A stretch of 38,422 bases of DNA from NCBI GenBank assembly GCA_035493835.1, contig DATJHO010000139.1, positions 1 through 38,422 on the forward strand, read 5' to 3'. Positions 26,286-34,096 of this stretch are shown in pieces. How positions within the stretch are numbered: the stretch's first letter is position 1; each line of letters begins with the position of its first letter. The notes below the pieces were generated by a model. It worked only from the letters and a program-made list of their open reading frames with translations, was not told where the DNA came from and searched no databases. The stretch comes from DASZTU01 sp035493835. GTDB lineage: Bacteria > Pseudomonadota > Alphaproteobacteria > Rhizobiales > Devosiaceae. The translations under genes and the position numbers were made by a program.

Positions 26286-26888
26286 CTATAGCGCCTTGCC
26301 GAGCAAAATGCCCTCGCCCGGCCCGACGATCGGCTCAAAGCCCATGTGGGCATAAAACCCGATGGCCCGGTGGTTGACCGGGCTGACGCCCAGATGCACC
26401 GCGGGAGCGCCGGCGTCGCGCAGCGAATCCAGCTCCGCTTCGATCAATTTGCGTCCCCAGCCGCCGGACTGGAACCGGGGCAGCACGTTGATGTGCAGAT
26501 GGGCCGGGTAACGCTCAAGTATTTCCGCCGCGCTGCGCTTCGGTGAGGCAATGAAATCAAGCACGCGATAGTCGAGTTCGGCACTGGCCTGCTGCCCCGC
26601 GTAGCGGCGGCGCAGCGGCGGCCACCATTCGCGATCGAGACGCGTCTCATAGGCTAGGGTATCGGGCGCGCCGACGACAAAGCCGGCGGCCACCCCATCC
26701 ACATCGAGCACAAAGCAGTGCGCCGGCTCGAATTCAACATAAGGCGCCGACCACACCAGCCCGGGATAGTCCGGATCGCTGTAAAGCGCGGTGGCATCCT
26801 GGCCCGCGTCGGCCGTCCTGAGACAGACTTCGGAGAGGGCCGGCAGGTCGGCCGGGCGCGCAAGGCGGACATAGGGCAGACCGGGCAA
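26286..26888 (-). CDS. GNAT-family N-acetyltransferase
   Basis: A predicted 200-residue cytoplasmic acetyltransferase. The GNAT fold is seen in the late segments: HLHINVLPRFQSGGWGRKLI carries the acetyl-CoA loop (QSGGWGRKL, equivalent to the Q/RxxGxG/A motif), and GVSPVNHRAIGFYAHMGFEPI is the usual C-terminal part. The early DPDYPGLVWSAPYVEF segment resembles the acetyltransferase-like domain found in eukaryotic O-GlcNAcase and its bacterial relatives. I prefer a TTG start at 26888, preceded by GGAGGAG; a GTG at 26981 would add 31 residues without family similarity. The substrate is unknown. It is divergent from the sugar operon. Confidence 0.82.
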   Translation of the reverse strand: MPGLPYVRLARPADLPALSEVCLRTADAGQDATALYSDPDYPGLVWSAPYVEFEPAHCFVLDVDGVAAGFVVGAPDTLAYETRLDREWWPPLRRRYAGQQASAELDYRVLDFIASPKRSAAEILERYPAHLHINVLPRFQSGGWGRKLIEAELDSLRDAGAPAVHLGVSPVNHRAIGFYAHMGFEPIVGPGEGILLGKAL

Positions 26889-27027
26889 TCGCTCCTCCGA
26901 TTTTCTTGCTCCGACGGCGCTGGACAAAGCTATCCGCCCCGGTTGGGCGCGCAAGCCAATTCCGTCGGATCCGACTGTCACATCCGCGACGGGCTGTCAC
27001 ATATCGTCATAATTCTGATTGACTCCT

Positions 27028-27044
27028 GTTCATTTGAATGGAAC
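27028..27044 (+). promoter_or_regulatory. Possible operator upstream of the sugar operon
   Basis: GTTCATTTGAATGGAAC is an imperfect palindrome: outer half-sites GTTC and GAAC, and a nested TTCA-TT-TGAA. It lies 40 bases before the DeoR-family regulator gene and between it and the divergent GNAT gene. Autoregulation by that DeoR protein is a guess from position alone. Confidence 0.3.
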
Positions 27045-27083
27045 CGTTGAGCTTATCGGGTGCATTCACAACTGCCGGGGGGC

Positions 27084-27890
27084 ATGGTGATGGCTCAGGG
27101 CGGGGGAGGAAAGGTCGAGCGTCTCGAGGCGATTCGCACGCACCTCTATGCAAATGGCTTCTCCAGCATCCAGAGCCTCGCCGAGGCCGTAGGGGCTTCG
27201 CTTGCGACGGTCCGCCGGGACCTTCAATTGCTTGAGCGCGAGGGCGCGGTCGATCGCGTCCACGGGGGCGCCCGCATCGCCGACGGTTCCTCCGTCGAGG
27301 TCGCCTTCCAGGAGCGCGCCAAGCACAACCTTGCGGCCAAGCGTGCATTGTCGGCCGCCGCCTACAAGCTGCTCTGCCCCCATGCGAGCGTATTTCTCGA
27401 TGCCGGCACCACCGTGTTGCAGCTGGCACGGCTGATCCGCGTCAATCCGCTACCGCTTCGGATCTTCACCAATGGCCTGCCGGTGGCGCAGGAATTCCTC
27501 AACGTGCCGAACCTGCAGGTTTCGGTGCTGGGCGGGCAATTGCACAGCGAGAACGCCTCGCTGGTGGGCCCGCAGGCCGAGGCACTGCTCGAGGGGCTGT
27601 GGTTCGACCAGCTGTTTCTCGGGGTCAGCGCCATCGGCACTGACGGCGCGATTTATAGCGTCGATAGCGCCGAGGCGAGCCTCAACAGCCGCATGCTGCC
27701 GCGTTCGGCGCAGCGGTTCGTGGTGGCCGACGCATCCAAATTCGGCACCATGGCCACTTACAGGGTTGCGCCGCTCCAGGGCGTGACGCGGGTGATTACG
27801 GACTCGCGCCTCTCGTCCGAGTGGCGACGGCGGCTCGACGATCTCGGCATCGCGGTCTCGATCGTCGAAACCGGAGGCGAGACGAGATGA
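27084..27890 (+). CDS. DeoR/GlpR-family transcriptional regulator
   Basis: A 268-residue repressor-type regulator. The N-terminal HTH (26-52) carries the DeoR signature TVRRDLQLLEREGAVDRVHGGA (about 42-63). The C-terminal DeoRC sensor domain (about 80-255) binds phosphorylated sugars in characterised members. The first gene of the sugar operon, it ends in an ATGA overlap with the kinase gene, so it is probably autoregulated and responds to a product of that kinase; both points are inferred. The ATG at 27084 is chosen; ATG 27090 and an upstream GTG at 27060 are alternatives, and the GGGGGG before 27084 may serve as ribosome-binding site. Confidence 0.9.
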   Translation: MVMAQGGGGKVERLEAIRTHLYANGFSSIQSLAEAVGASLATVRRDLQLLEREGAVDRVHGGARIADGSSVEVAFQERAKHNLAAKRALSAAAYKLLCPHASVFLDAGTTVLQLARLIRVNPLPLRIFTNGLPVAQEFLNVPNLQVSVLGGQLHSENASLVGPQAEALLEGLWFDQLFLGVSAIGTDGAIYSVDSAEASLNSRMLPRSAQRFVVADASKFGTMATYRVAPLQGVTRVITDSRLSSEWRRRLDDLGIAVSIVETGGETR

Positions 27891-28852
27891 CCCGGCAGTC
27901 GGTTCTGGCGATAGATGGCGGCGGCAGCAAGACGCTCATCGCCTTGGCCGACTCCTCCGGCAAGGTCACCGCCATGGCAAGCGGGCGCGGCATCAACCCG
28001 ATGGACAACCCCCACTGGCGCGACGATCTCGGTGAGCTGTTTCGCGCGCTCGGCCATGGCTCTGCCCATATTGCCGGCGCCGCCGCCGCCCTCCCCGCCT
28101 ATGGCGAGGTGGCATCGGTGTCGCAGGCCCAACACGAGGCCATGGCCGAACTCTTGTCGCCGGTGCCGCGGCGCATTCTCAACGATGTCGACGCCGCCCA
28201 TTACGGCGCCTTTGCGGGAAAAGCGGGCATCCTCGTCCTTTCCGGCACCGGCTCGATGGCCTGGGCCCGCGATGCCGAGGGCAATTCGTTCCGCGTCGGC
28301 GGCTGGGGCGAGGCGATCGGCGACGAAGGCAGCAGCTACTGGATCGGCATGCGCACCATCGGGCTCGCCAGCCAGAGCATCGACGGGCGGGCCGACGCGG
28401 CGGGGCTGGTCGAAGGGCTCTTTACTTTTCTCGACCTCGATCGGTCGAACCCGCAGGACAGTCTCACCGCCTGGGTGGCAGGGCTCGTCCATGGGCGCTC
28501 GGGAATCGCTGCGCTCTCGTTCCTCATCGATCAATTGGCTGAAAAGGGCGATCCCGATGCCCGCGCCATCATCGATGCGGCCGCCGATCATCTCGCGTTG
28601 CACGCCACGGCCATCGCCAAGCACCTCGGCAAGGAGCGCCACGCCTGGAGCTATGCCGGCGGCACATTTCGGAGCCGCACGCTGCTGAATGCCGTCGCCC
28701 GGAAAATCGGCACGCCACCGCGGCCGCCGATCCTTTCGCCCATCGGCGGCGCGCTGCTGTGCGCTGCCAACGACCTCGACTGGCCCGTGGATGAAGCATT
28801 CATCGGACGGCTGGCCGCCTCGATCGAGAACAATGCGGGTATCGCGACGTGA
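27887..28852 (+). CDS. BadF/BadG-type sugar kinase (N-acetylglucosamine-kinase-like)
   Basis: A 321-residue ASKHA-fold kinase. Phosphate-binding motif 1 is AIDGGGSKT (8-16), the catalytic-type Asp lies in NDVDAAHYGAF (99-109, D102), the second phosphate loop is LSGTGS (118-123) and the sugar-contact segment is GGWGEAIGDEGS (138-149). These match the BadF/BadG/BcrA/BcrD family that includes mammalian-type GlcNAc kinase and bacterial glucosamine kinases. In an operon with an ABC importer and a SIS protein it probably phosphorylates an imported amino sugar. The ATG overlaps the DeoR stop codon in ATGA. Confidence 0.88.
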   Translation: MTRQSVLAIDGGGSKTLIALADSSGKVTAMASGRGINPMDNPHWRDDLGELFRALGHGSAHIAGAAAALPAYGEVASVSQAQHEAMAELLSPVPRRILNDVDAAHYGAFAGKAGILVLSGTGSMAWARDAEGNSFRVGGWGEAIGDEGSSYWIGMRTIGLASQSIDGRADAAGLVEGLFTFLDLDRSNPQDSLTAWVAGLVHGRSGIAALSFLIDQLAEKGDPDARAIIDAAADHLALHATAIAKHLGKERHAWSYAGGTFRSRTLLNAVARKIGTPPRPPILSPIGGALLCAANDLDWPVDEAFIGRLAASIENNAGIAT

Positions 28853-28888
28853 GGCCCGACCCAACTTAAAGCCAAGGAGAATAAAGTC

Positions 28889-30157
28889 ATGAATACTCGT
28901 ATTCTTCTATCGACTATCGCCTTCGCAACCCTCGCCTGGGCCGGAACGGCCCTGGCCCAAGACGCCGCCAAGCCGCTCGCCGGCCAAACCATCTCCGTCC
29001 TGCTGCCCTCGCCGCAGGGCCCTACCCTCGCCGCCGACTTCGAGAAAGACACGGGGATTCACGTCAATCTCCAAACCCTCGCCTGGGACGACATCCGCAC
29101 CAAGCTGGTGACGGCGCTGATTGCCGGCACCGCCCCGGCCGATGTCACCGAATTCGACTGGTCCTGGACCGGGCAATTTGCGGCAGCCGGCTGGTACACC
29201 CCGCTGAATGACGTGATCGACAAGGACACCGTGTCCGATATTGCCCCGGCCAGCATCTTCACGGTCGACGGCAACCTGCTGGGCGTGCCCTACAGCAACG
29301 ACTTCCGCGTCATGCTGGTGAACAAGAAGCAGTTCGCGGCGGCCGGCATCACCCAGATGCCCAAGACGCTCGACGAATTGGTCGCCGATGCCAAGCAGAT
29401 CAAGGCCAAGGGCGTCGTCCAATACCCCATCGGCCTGCCCCTCTCGCCGACGGAAGGCGCCTCCACCAGCTGGTACCTGCTGACCAAGGCGTTCGGCGGC
29501 GATCTCTTCGACAAGGATTTCAAGCCGCTGTTCACCACGCCGGATTCGGCCGGCTACAAGGCGATGGCATTCGAGCAGCAAGTGCTCAAGGACGGGCTGG
29601 TCGATCCCGCCTCGACCGGCCTCAAGGATACGCAAATCAACGACAGCATGTTCGCCAAGGGGCTGACCAGCATCATGATCAGCGGCGAGCCCGGCCGGCT
29701 CGGTCAGATGAACGATCCCCAGCAGTCCCCGGCCGTCGCCGGTGACATCGTCGCCATCCTGGTGCCCACCGCCAGCGGCAAGACCCGCAGCTATGGCCTG
29801 CCGGAGGCGCTCGGCATTCCCAAGGTAACGCAGAACCGCGATGCTGCCATTGCCTTCGTCAAGTGGATGACTTCCAGGCAGTTCCAGGAAAGCAATTACG
29901 TCGCCAATGGCATCCTTCCGACGCGTACCTCCGCCCTCGCGGAACTGAACAAGGCGGGCAAGCTTCATAGCGGCGACGCGCTGGTGGCCCAGTCTGCGAC
30001 CGTTGAGCCGCTGTTCGCGCAAGGCACGCCCACTTGGTACCCGCAGTTCTCCAGCGCGGTGAACACGGACATCAACCGTGTAGCCAAAGGCCAGATCACC
30101 GTCGACCAGGCGGTCAAGGACATCGCAGACCAAACCACCAAGGCGATGCAACAGTGA
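28889..30157 (+). CDS. ABC transporter sugar-binding protein (family 1)
   Basis: A 422-residue periplasmic binding protein. The signal peptide ends ALA-Q near residue 23. The N-terminal lobe has the family-1 pattern ISVLLPSPQGPTLAADFEKDTGI, and the central FNDF-like region is SNDFRVMLVNK; the C-terminal half contains EALGIPKVTQNRDAAIAFVKWM, which is typical of carbohydrate-binding SBPs. AAGGAG lies 11 bases upstream of the ATG. It captures the substrate for the two permeases that follow, the first of which starts in a GTGA overlap with this gene's stop. The sugar cannot be identified from sequence. Confidence 0.93.
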   Translation: MNTRILLSTIAFATLAWAGTALAQDAAKPLAGQTISVLLPSPQGPTLAADFEKDTGIHVNLQTLAWDDIRTKLVTALIAGTAPADVTEFDWSWTGQFAAAGWYTPLNDVIDKDTVSDIAPASIFTVDGNLLGVPYSNDFRVMLVNKKQFAAAGITQMPKTLDELVADAKQIKAKGVVQYPIGLPLSPTEGASTSWYLLTKAFGGDLFDKDFKPLFTTPDSAGYKAMAFEQQVLKDGLVDPASTGLKDTQINDSMFAKGLTSIMISGEPGRLGQMNDPQQSPAVAGDIVAILVPTASGKTRSYGLPEALGIPKVTQNRDAAIAFVKWMTSRQFQESNYVANGILPTRTSALAELNKAGKLHSGDALVAQSATVEPLFAQGTPTWYPQFSSAVNTDINRVAKGQITVDQAVKDIADQTTKAMQQ

Positions 30158-31071
30158 CGGCTATACCACTTGCCGGGGCTCCCCGGAAAAGCGTCGGCAG
30201 CCATGCTGCCGACGCCATCCTCGGAATCATTCTCGTCTCGCCGATCCTGGTGACGATGGCGGCGCTGGTGTTCGTGCCGCTGCTCGACACTATGTGGGAC
30301 AGCCTGCACCGCATCAATCCGATGCAGGCAGGCACGCCCTTCATCGGCCTCGCCAACTACGCCAACATGCTGAGCGACAACGACGTCAACACGTCCTGGC
30401 TCAACACCTTCATCTATGTCGTGATCTGCGTTTCCGTCGAGACGATCGGCGGCATTGCGGCGGCGGCGCTCATCAACCAGGTCCGGATCGGCCGGCGCTG
30501 GCTCTTGGCCGCCGTCGTGCTGCCCTGGGCCCTGCCCGGGGTGGTGAACGCGGTCATCTGGATGTGGATCTATTCGCCGGGAGCGGGCCTGCTCAATGGC
30601 ATCCTCGTCGCCCTCGGCCTGCCGTTCCAGAACCATGTCTGGTTCAACGATCGCAGCAGCGCCATCGCCATGATCTCGATCGTTCATATCTGGCGCATGA
30701 TGCCGCTGACCATCGTCATCGTGCTGGCGGCAATGCAGGGCATTCCGGAGCAGCTCTATGAGGCGGCCCGCATCGATGGCGCCAGCCGTGTCTCGATGTT
30801 CGGCTTCATAACCCTGCCGCTGGTCCGGGGCGCCATCGCCATCGCGATGACGAACTCGACGGTTGCGGCATTCAACTTCTTCGACGAGGCCTGGGTGTTG
30901 GCCGGACCGAGCCTCGATACAAGGCCGATCCTGATCCAGATCTATCTCGAAGCGTTCCAGAACCTCCACTTCTCCTATGGGATGGCGCTGTCGCTGGTGG
31001 TGACGTTCGTGTCGCTGCTGGTGTCGCTGCTCTATGTCCTGCGCGTCTATCACAATACGAGGTACGAGTGA
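30154..31071 (+). CDS. ABC sugar transporter permease 1 (MalF-type)
   Basis: A 305-residue inner-membrane permease with six predicted helices. The EAA loop, which docks the ATPase, is EAARIDGASRVSMFGFITLPL, in the usual place about 85 residues from the C-terminus. The start is the GTG at 30154, within the GTGA overlap with the binding-protein gene; a longer upstream frame lies inside that gene and is not coding. It pairs with the second permease, which begins at the ATG overlapping its own stop codon (TGATG). Confidence 0.92.
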   Translation: MTAIPLAGAPRKSVGSHAADAILGIILVSPILVTMAALVFVPLLDTMWDSLHRINPMQAGTPFIGLANYANMLSDNDVNTSWLNTFIYVVICVSVETIGGIAAAALINQVRIGRRWLLAAVVLPWALPGVVNAVIWMWIYSPGAGLLNGILVALGLPFQNHVWFNDRSSAIAMISIVHIWRMMPLTIVIVLAAMQGIPEQLYEAARIDGASRVSMFGFITLPLVRGAIAIAMTNSTVAAFNFFDEAWVLAGPSLDTRPILIQIYLEAFQNLHFSYGMALSLVVTFVSLLVSLLYVLRVYHNTRYE

Positions 31072-31928
31072 TGCAGCAGAGCTTGCCTTTCCGGATCCTG
31101 ATCTGGCTGGGCGTTGCGGTCCTGCTGGTCTGGTCGATCGGCCCGATCTACTGGACCGTTGCCAGCGCCCTGACGCCGTCAGCGGAATTTTCCATCCGCC
31201 CCATCCACTTTTACCCGCACGACATCACTTTCGATCATTTTGCCCGACTCCTCGGCATCAACACCGAGCGGATCGGGGGCGTCGCGGTCTGGGCCCAGTT
31301 CCGCGCCGCGCTCGTCAACAGCATCGTCACCTCGCTCGCGGCGACGCTCCTCTGCGTGCTGATCTCGGCGCTGGGCGGCTATGCCTTCTCAAGGCTGGAT
31401 TTTCCGGGCAAGCGCACCGTGTTCATCGCCGTGGTGGCAACGCTCGCCATCCCCGGCTATGCCGTGCTCATCCCGCTCTACCGGCTGATGATCGGGCTCC
31501 ACCTGGTCGATACCTATCTCGGCGTGACGCTGATTTACGTCTCGGCGTTCCTGCCCCTGTCGCTTTGGCTGCTGAAAAGCTTTTTCGATTCGCTCCCCAT
31601 CTCACTCGAGGAGGCGGCCCAACTGGATGGGGCCGGCCGGGTCTATATCCTCTTCCGTATCGTCATGCCGCTCGCCGCACCCGGGATGACGGCGGCCGCC
31701 ATCCTGACCTTCCTCGGCGCCTGGGGCCAGTACATGGTGCCACTGATCTTTTCACCGACCGCGACCAAGCCGCTGACGGTGCTGATCCCCGAATTCGCGA
31801 CCAAGAACTTCATCGACTATGGGCTGATCACTGCCGCCGGCTCGATCGCCATCGTCATCCCGGCCTTGGTCGTCATCTTCCTGAACCGCTACCTGATCAG
31901 CGGTCTACTCGCCGGCTCCGCCAAGTAG
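31071..31928 (+). CDS. ABC sugar transporter permease 2 (MalG-type)
   Basis: A 285-residue inner-membrane permease with six predicted helices. The EAA loop is EEAAQLDGAGRVYILFRIVMPL. The ATG at 31071 shares one base with the stop codon of permease 1; a GTG one codon earlier at 31068 would be equivalent. Together the two permeases form the membrane channel for the binding protein at 28889. No ATP-binding subunit gene follows: the next gene encodes a SIS protein, so a shared ATPase encoded elsewhere must be used. Confidence 0.92.
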   Translation: MQQSLPFRILIWLGVAVLLVWSIGPIYWTVASALTPSAEFSIRPIHFYPHDITFDHFARLLGINTERIGGVAVWAQFRAALVNSIVTSLAATLLCVLISALGGYAFSRLDFPGKRTVFIAVVATLAIPGYAVLIPLYRLMIGLHLVDTYLGVTLIYVSAFLPLSLWLLKSFFDSLPISLEEAAQLDGAGRVYILFRIVMPLAAPGMTAAAILTFLGAWGQYMVPLIFSPTATKPLTVLIPEFATKNFIDYGLITAAGSIAIVIPALVVIFLNRYLISGLLAGSAK

Positions 31929-31964
31929 AGCCGCCTACACAAGAACATTTCCGAGGAGGCCCCG

Positions 31965-32918
31965 ATGGGCGTTACCGAACAAACGATTTTCGAACAATTT
32001 CCCTATTGGCGCGCCGCCGTCGCGCCCCTGCCCTCCCTGCCGGATGCGCCCATGACGGTCTTTACCGGCTGCGGCACCTCCTACAACCTGGCCCTCGCGC
32101 TCGCCTCGCTGGCCAATGCCGCCGGGCGTCCCGCCATTGGCGTGCCCGGCGGGGAATGGCTGAGCCGGCCGCAGAGCTACTGGCCGGATTGGACCAATAC
32201 CCAAATCGTCGCCCTGTCGCGCAGCGGCGCCACCACCGAAACGGTCGCCGCCGCCCGCGCCAGCCGTGCGGCCGGCGCCCAGGTCACCGCCATCACCTGC
32301 GAGCGCGACAGCGAGATCGCCAAGAACTGCGACCGGCTGATTTACGCCGAAACCCACCCCGCCGAGGGCATCGTCATGACCTCGTCGGCGAGCCTCATGC
32401 TGCTGCTCGGCCTGCAATTGCTGGGCTATCCGGTCGAACCCAACCTCATCGAAACCGCCAACGCCCTGCTCGAGGCGATCGACGGAAAGCTGCCGGCGTT
32501 GATCGGCGGCCGCTCGCACTTCGTCTTCCTCGGCAGCGGGCCAAACTACGGCGTGGCGTTGGAGGGCGCGCTAAAACTGCAGGAAATGAGCCAGATCTTC
32601 ACCCAGGCGTTCCATCCGCTGGAATACCGGCATGGCCCGATCAGCCTCGTGGACGAGGGTACCGCCGCTATCCTGCTCTATGGCGATGTGAATGCCGAAG
32701 GGGAAGCGACGCTGGCGCGCGAACTGCAGGAAAAGGGAGCGCTGGTCATCGGCCTCGGCGGCCCCGGCGACCTCAGCCTGCCGGTTGGGCTAAGCCCAGC
32801 CACAAGGGGCCTCGCCGCTCTTCCGGCCCTGCAATTGCTCGGCGAACGGGCGGCCCAGTCGCGCAACATCGATACCGTTGCCCCGCGCCACCTGACCAAG
32901 GTCGTCATGTTGGCGTGA
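31965..32918 (+). CDS. SIS-domain sugar isomerase/deaminase (AgaS/GlmS-C-like)
   Basis: A 317-residue protein with two SIS domains. The first has GCGTS (35-39) and SRSGAT (85-90); the second has GSGPNYG (190-196) and the catalytic-type EYRHGP (220-225). These features match the isomerase half of GlmS and the AgaS/FrlB group, which deaminate or isomerise amino-sugar phosphates. It lacks the glutaminase domain of GlmS. As the last gene of the operon it would act on the phosphorylated sugar made by the kinase at 27887. GAGGAGG lies upstream of the ATG. The exact substrate (glucosamine-6-P, galactosamine-6-P or a fructosamine) is not known. Confidence 0.88.
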   Translation: MGVTEQTIFEQFPYWRAAVAPLPSLPDAPMTVFTGCGTSYNLALALASLANAAGRPAIGVPGGEWLSRPQSYWPDWTNTQIVALSRSGATTETVAAARASRAAGAQVTAITCERDSEIAKNCDRLIYAETHPAEGIVMTSSASLMLLLGLQLLGYPVEPNLIETANALLEAIDGKLPALIGGRSHFVFLGSGPNYGVALEGALKLQEMSQIFTQAFHPLEYRHGPISLVDEGTAAILLYGDVNAEGEATLARELQEKGALVIGLGGPGDLSLPVGLSPATRGLAALPALQLLGERAAQSRNIDTVAPRHLTKVVMLA

Positions 32919-33000
32919 CCGGTCTGGGCGGAAGCTCCCGAAAAAGCCCTCTCACCATAGTCCAGAGCCAGATCCAGCTGGCCTGAATCAAGTCCAAACA

Positions 33001-33040
33001 ACCCCCACCCCTCACCCCTCCCCACAAGGGGGAGGGGCAC
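33001..33040. repeat. Palindromic intergenic repeat, family A
   Basis: A perfect 9-bp inverted repeat (CCCCTCCCC at 33015-33023, GGGGAGGGG at 33029-33037) with loop ACAAG, preceded by CCCTCA. Same form as the element at 599-650. It lies in the 271-base gap after the SIS gene. Further on, a GGGCGG-CTT-CCGCCC hairpin (33156-33170) sits next to the end of the minus-strand gene at 33190. Confidence 0.7.
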
Positions 33041-33189
33041 GATGGTGCACCGCGGTGCCACTACTTTAGGTGAGGGTGGCGGCGGCCGGGCGGGGGTCGT
33101 TTCTGCTTCTGCCCACACGCATCAGACTCTACTTCCTCGGAGGAGAGGGTTGGGTGGGCGGCTTCCGCCCCGCAACTCCATACCCCACG

Positions 33190-33552
33190 CTATATCCACT
33201 GCCGGGTCGGCACATCGTTGCCGGCCAGATCATCTGCCGATTCGTCAGCGTCTTCCGTGCTGCCCGGCCGCGGTTGGAGGAAGCCCCACGCCTCATCCCA
33301 CAGCCTGTCGTCGGTGACCGAGACGACAACCCCGTCGATTTCGTAGAGTGCGGCCACTTCGTCGGCCCGGCGCAGCGCATTGGGCACGCTCATCGGGCCC
33401 TCGCTGCTGCCCGGTCGCGGGACGCCATCGCTGATCCAGAGGCCCCAGACGACGTTCGCCATGGGGAACCCATCGGAATCCTCGAAAATCTGAACGTGCA
33501 CCTTGCCCTCGGCCGCCTCGAGCGCCCGAAGGTATTCGCGGTCGTTCGTCAT
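33190..33552 (-). CDS. Hypothetical acidic protein
   Basis: A 120-residue, probably cytoplasmic protein with no signal peptide or membrane helix. The start at ATG 33552 is supported by GGAGG five bases upstream. The first 90 residues look folded (KVHVQIFEDSDGFPMANVVWGLWISDGV), while the C-terminal 25 are acidic and probably disordered. I do not recognise the family. It stands alone on the minus strand between the sugar operon and tRNA-His. The strong ribosome-binding site and coherent hydrophobic pattern favour a real gene. Confidence 0.6.
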   Translation of the reverse strand: MTNDREYLRALEAAEGKVHVQIFEDSDGFPMANVVWGLWISDGVPRPGSSEGPMSVPNALRRADEVAALYEIDGVVVSVTDDRLWDEAWGFLQPRPGSTEDADESADDLAGNDVPTRQWI

Positions 33553-33658
33553 CGTCACCTCCATCGCTGATGCGAAGCAACGCGCGACCGCCCCCTCCGG
33601 CTCCCGAAGCCGAATCGGCCTTTCACCCGGAGGCCAATCTGGTACCGATTCGTCCGAA

Positions 33659-33700
33659 AGTCCTCACGGTGAGCTTGTCCAACCACCAGGATGAGGTCTT
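33659..33700. repeat. Scrambled family B repeat remnant
   Basis: AGTCCTCACGGTGAGCTTGTCCAACCACC is followed by AGGATGAGGTCTTG. The left part matches one hairpin of the family B element and the right arm matches the other, so it looks like a deletion or recombination product between the two hairpins. It lies upstream of the hypothetical gene at 33190-33552 and beside tRNA-His. Confidence 0.6.
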
Positions 33701-33764
33701 GAGTTCTTGGAAAGGAGCGCCGGCCCGAACCGGCCCATCGCCGATTTCAGCCGGTGAACTGGAA

Positions 33765-33841
33765 TGGTACCGCCTCCCCGGATCGAACGGGGGACCTCTA
33801 GATCCACAATCTAGCGCTCTAACCAACTGAGCTAAGGCGGC
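33765..33841 (-). tRNA. tRNA-His (anticodon GTG)
   Basis: A complete cloverleaf of 74 bases plus an encoded CCA. The acceptor GCCGCCT pairs with AGGCGGT, the D arm is GCTC/GAGC, the anticodon stem CTAGA/TCTAG encloses TTGTGGA (anticodon GTG), and the T stem CCCCG/CGGGG encloses TTCGATC. The discriminator base is A73, and the base before position 1 is T, so there is no encoded G-1. Most bacteria have G-1 opposite C73; many alphaproteobacteria lack both and have a matching HisRS, as here. Confidence 0.98.
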
Positions 33842-33887
33842 AAAACGGGAAAAGCGAGCCGTGGCCCACACCCCGAAAAACGCGCGG

Positions 33888-33916
33888 ACCATATTGCCAG
33901 TTCGGCGTCCTGACAA
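33888..33916 (-). promoter_or_regulatory. Probable promoter of tRNA-His
   Basis: On the minus strand, a -35 box TTGTCA (33916-33911), a 17-bp spacer and a -10 box TATGGT (33893-33888). The predicted start is near 33881, about 40 bases before the mature tRNA 5' end. The region also lies upstream of the divergent kinase-like gene at 34097. Confidence 0.6.
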
Positions 33917-34096
33917 GAGGACTTTTGGGCTTTGGCGCCGCACAATCGCCATGGCCCACCGCTTAACCATGAGTGCGTTTGACGAGGGGATCGTGGCCAA
34001 GCCATATGGACCGTTTGGCGGGCGCGTTATATTTAGGAATTCGTTAAGTTCCGCGCAAAGACTGTGCCTGAGTGGCACGGCAAGACCCGAAGGCAC

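Noticed and set aside
31034..32986. A 650-codon plus-strand frame across permease 2 and the SIS gene
   Set aside because: It is out of frame with both well-supported genes and reads as Arg/Pro/His-rich noise.
33765..33841. tRNA-His as an integration site for a genomic island
   Set aside because: No integrase gene, duplicated tRNA 3' end or compositional shift is seen next to it.
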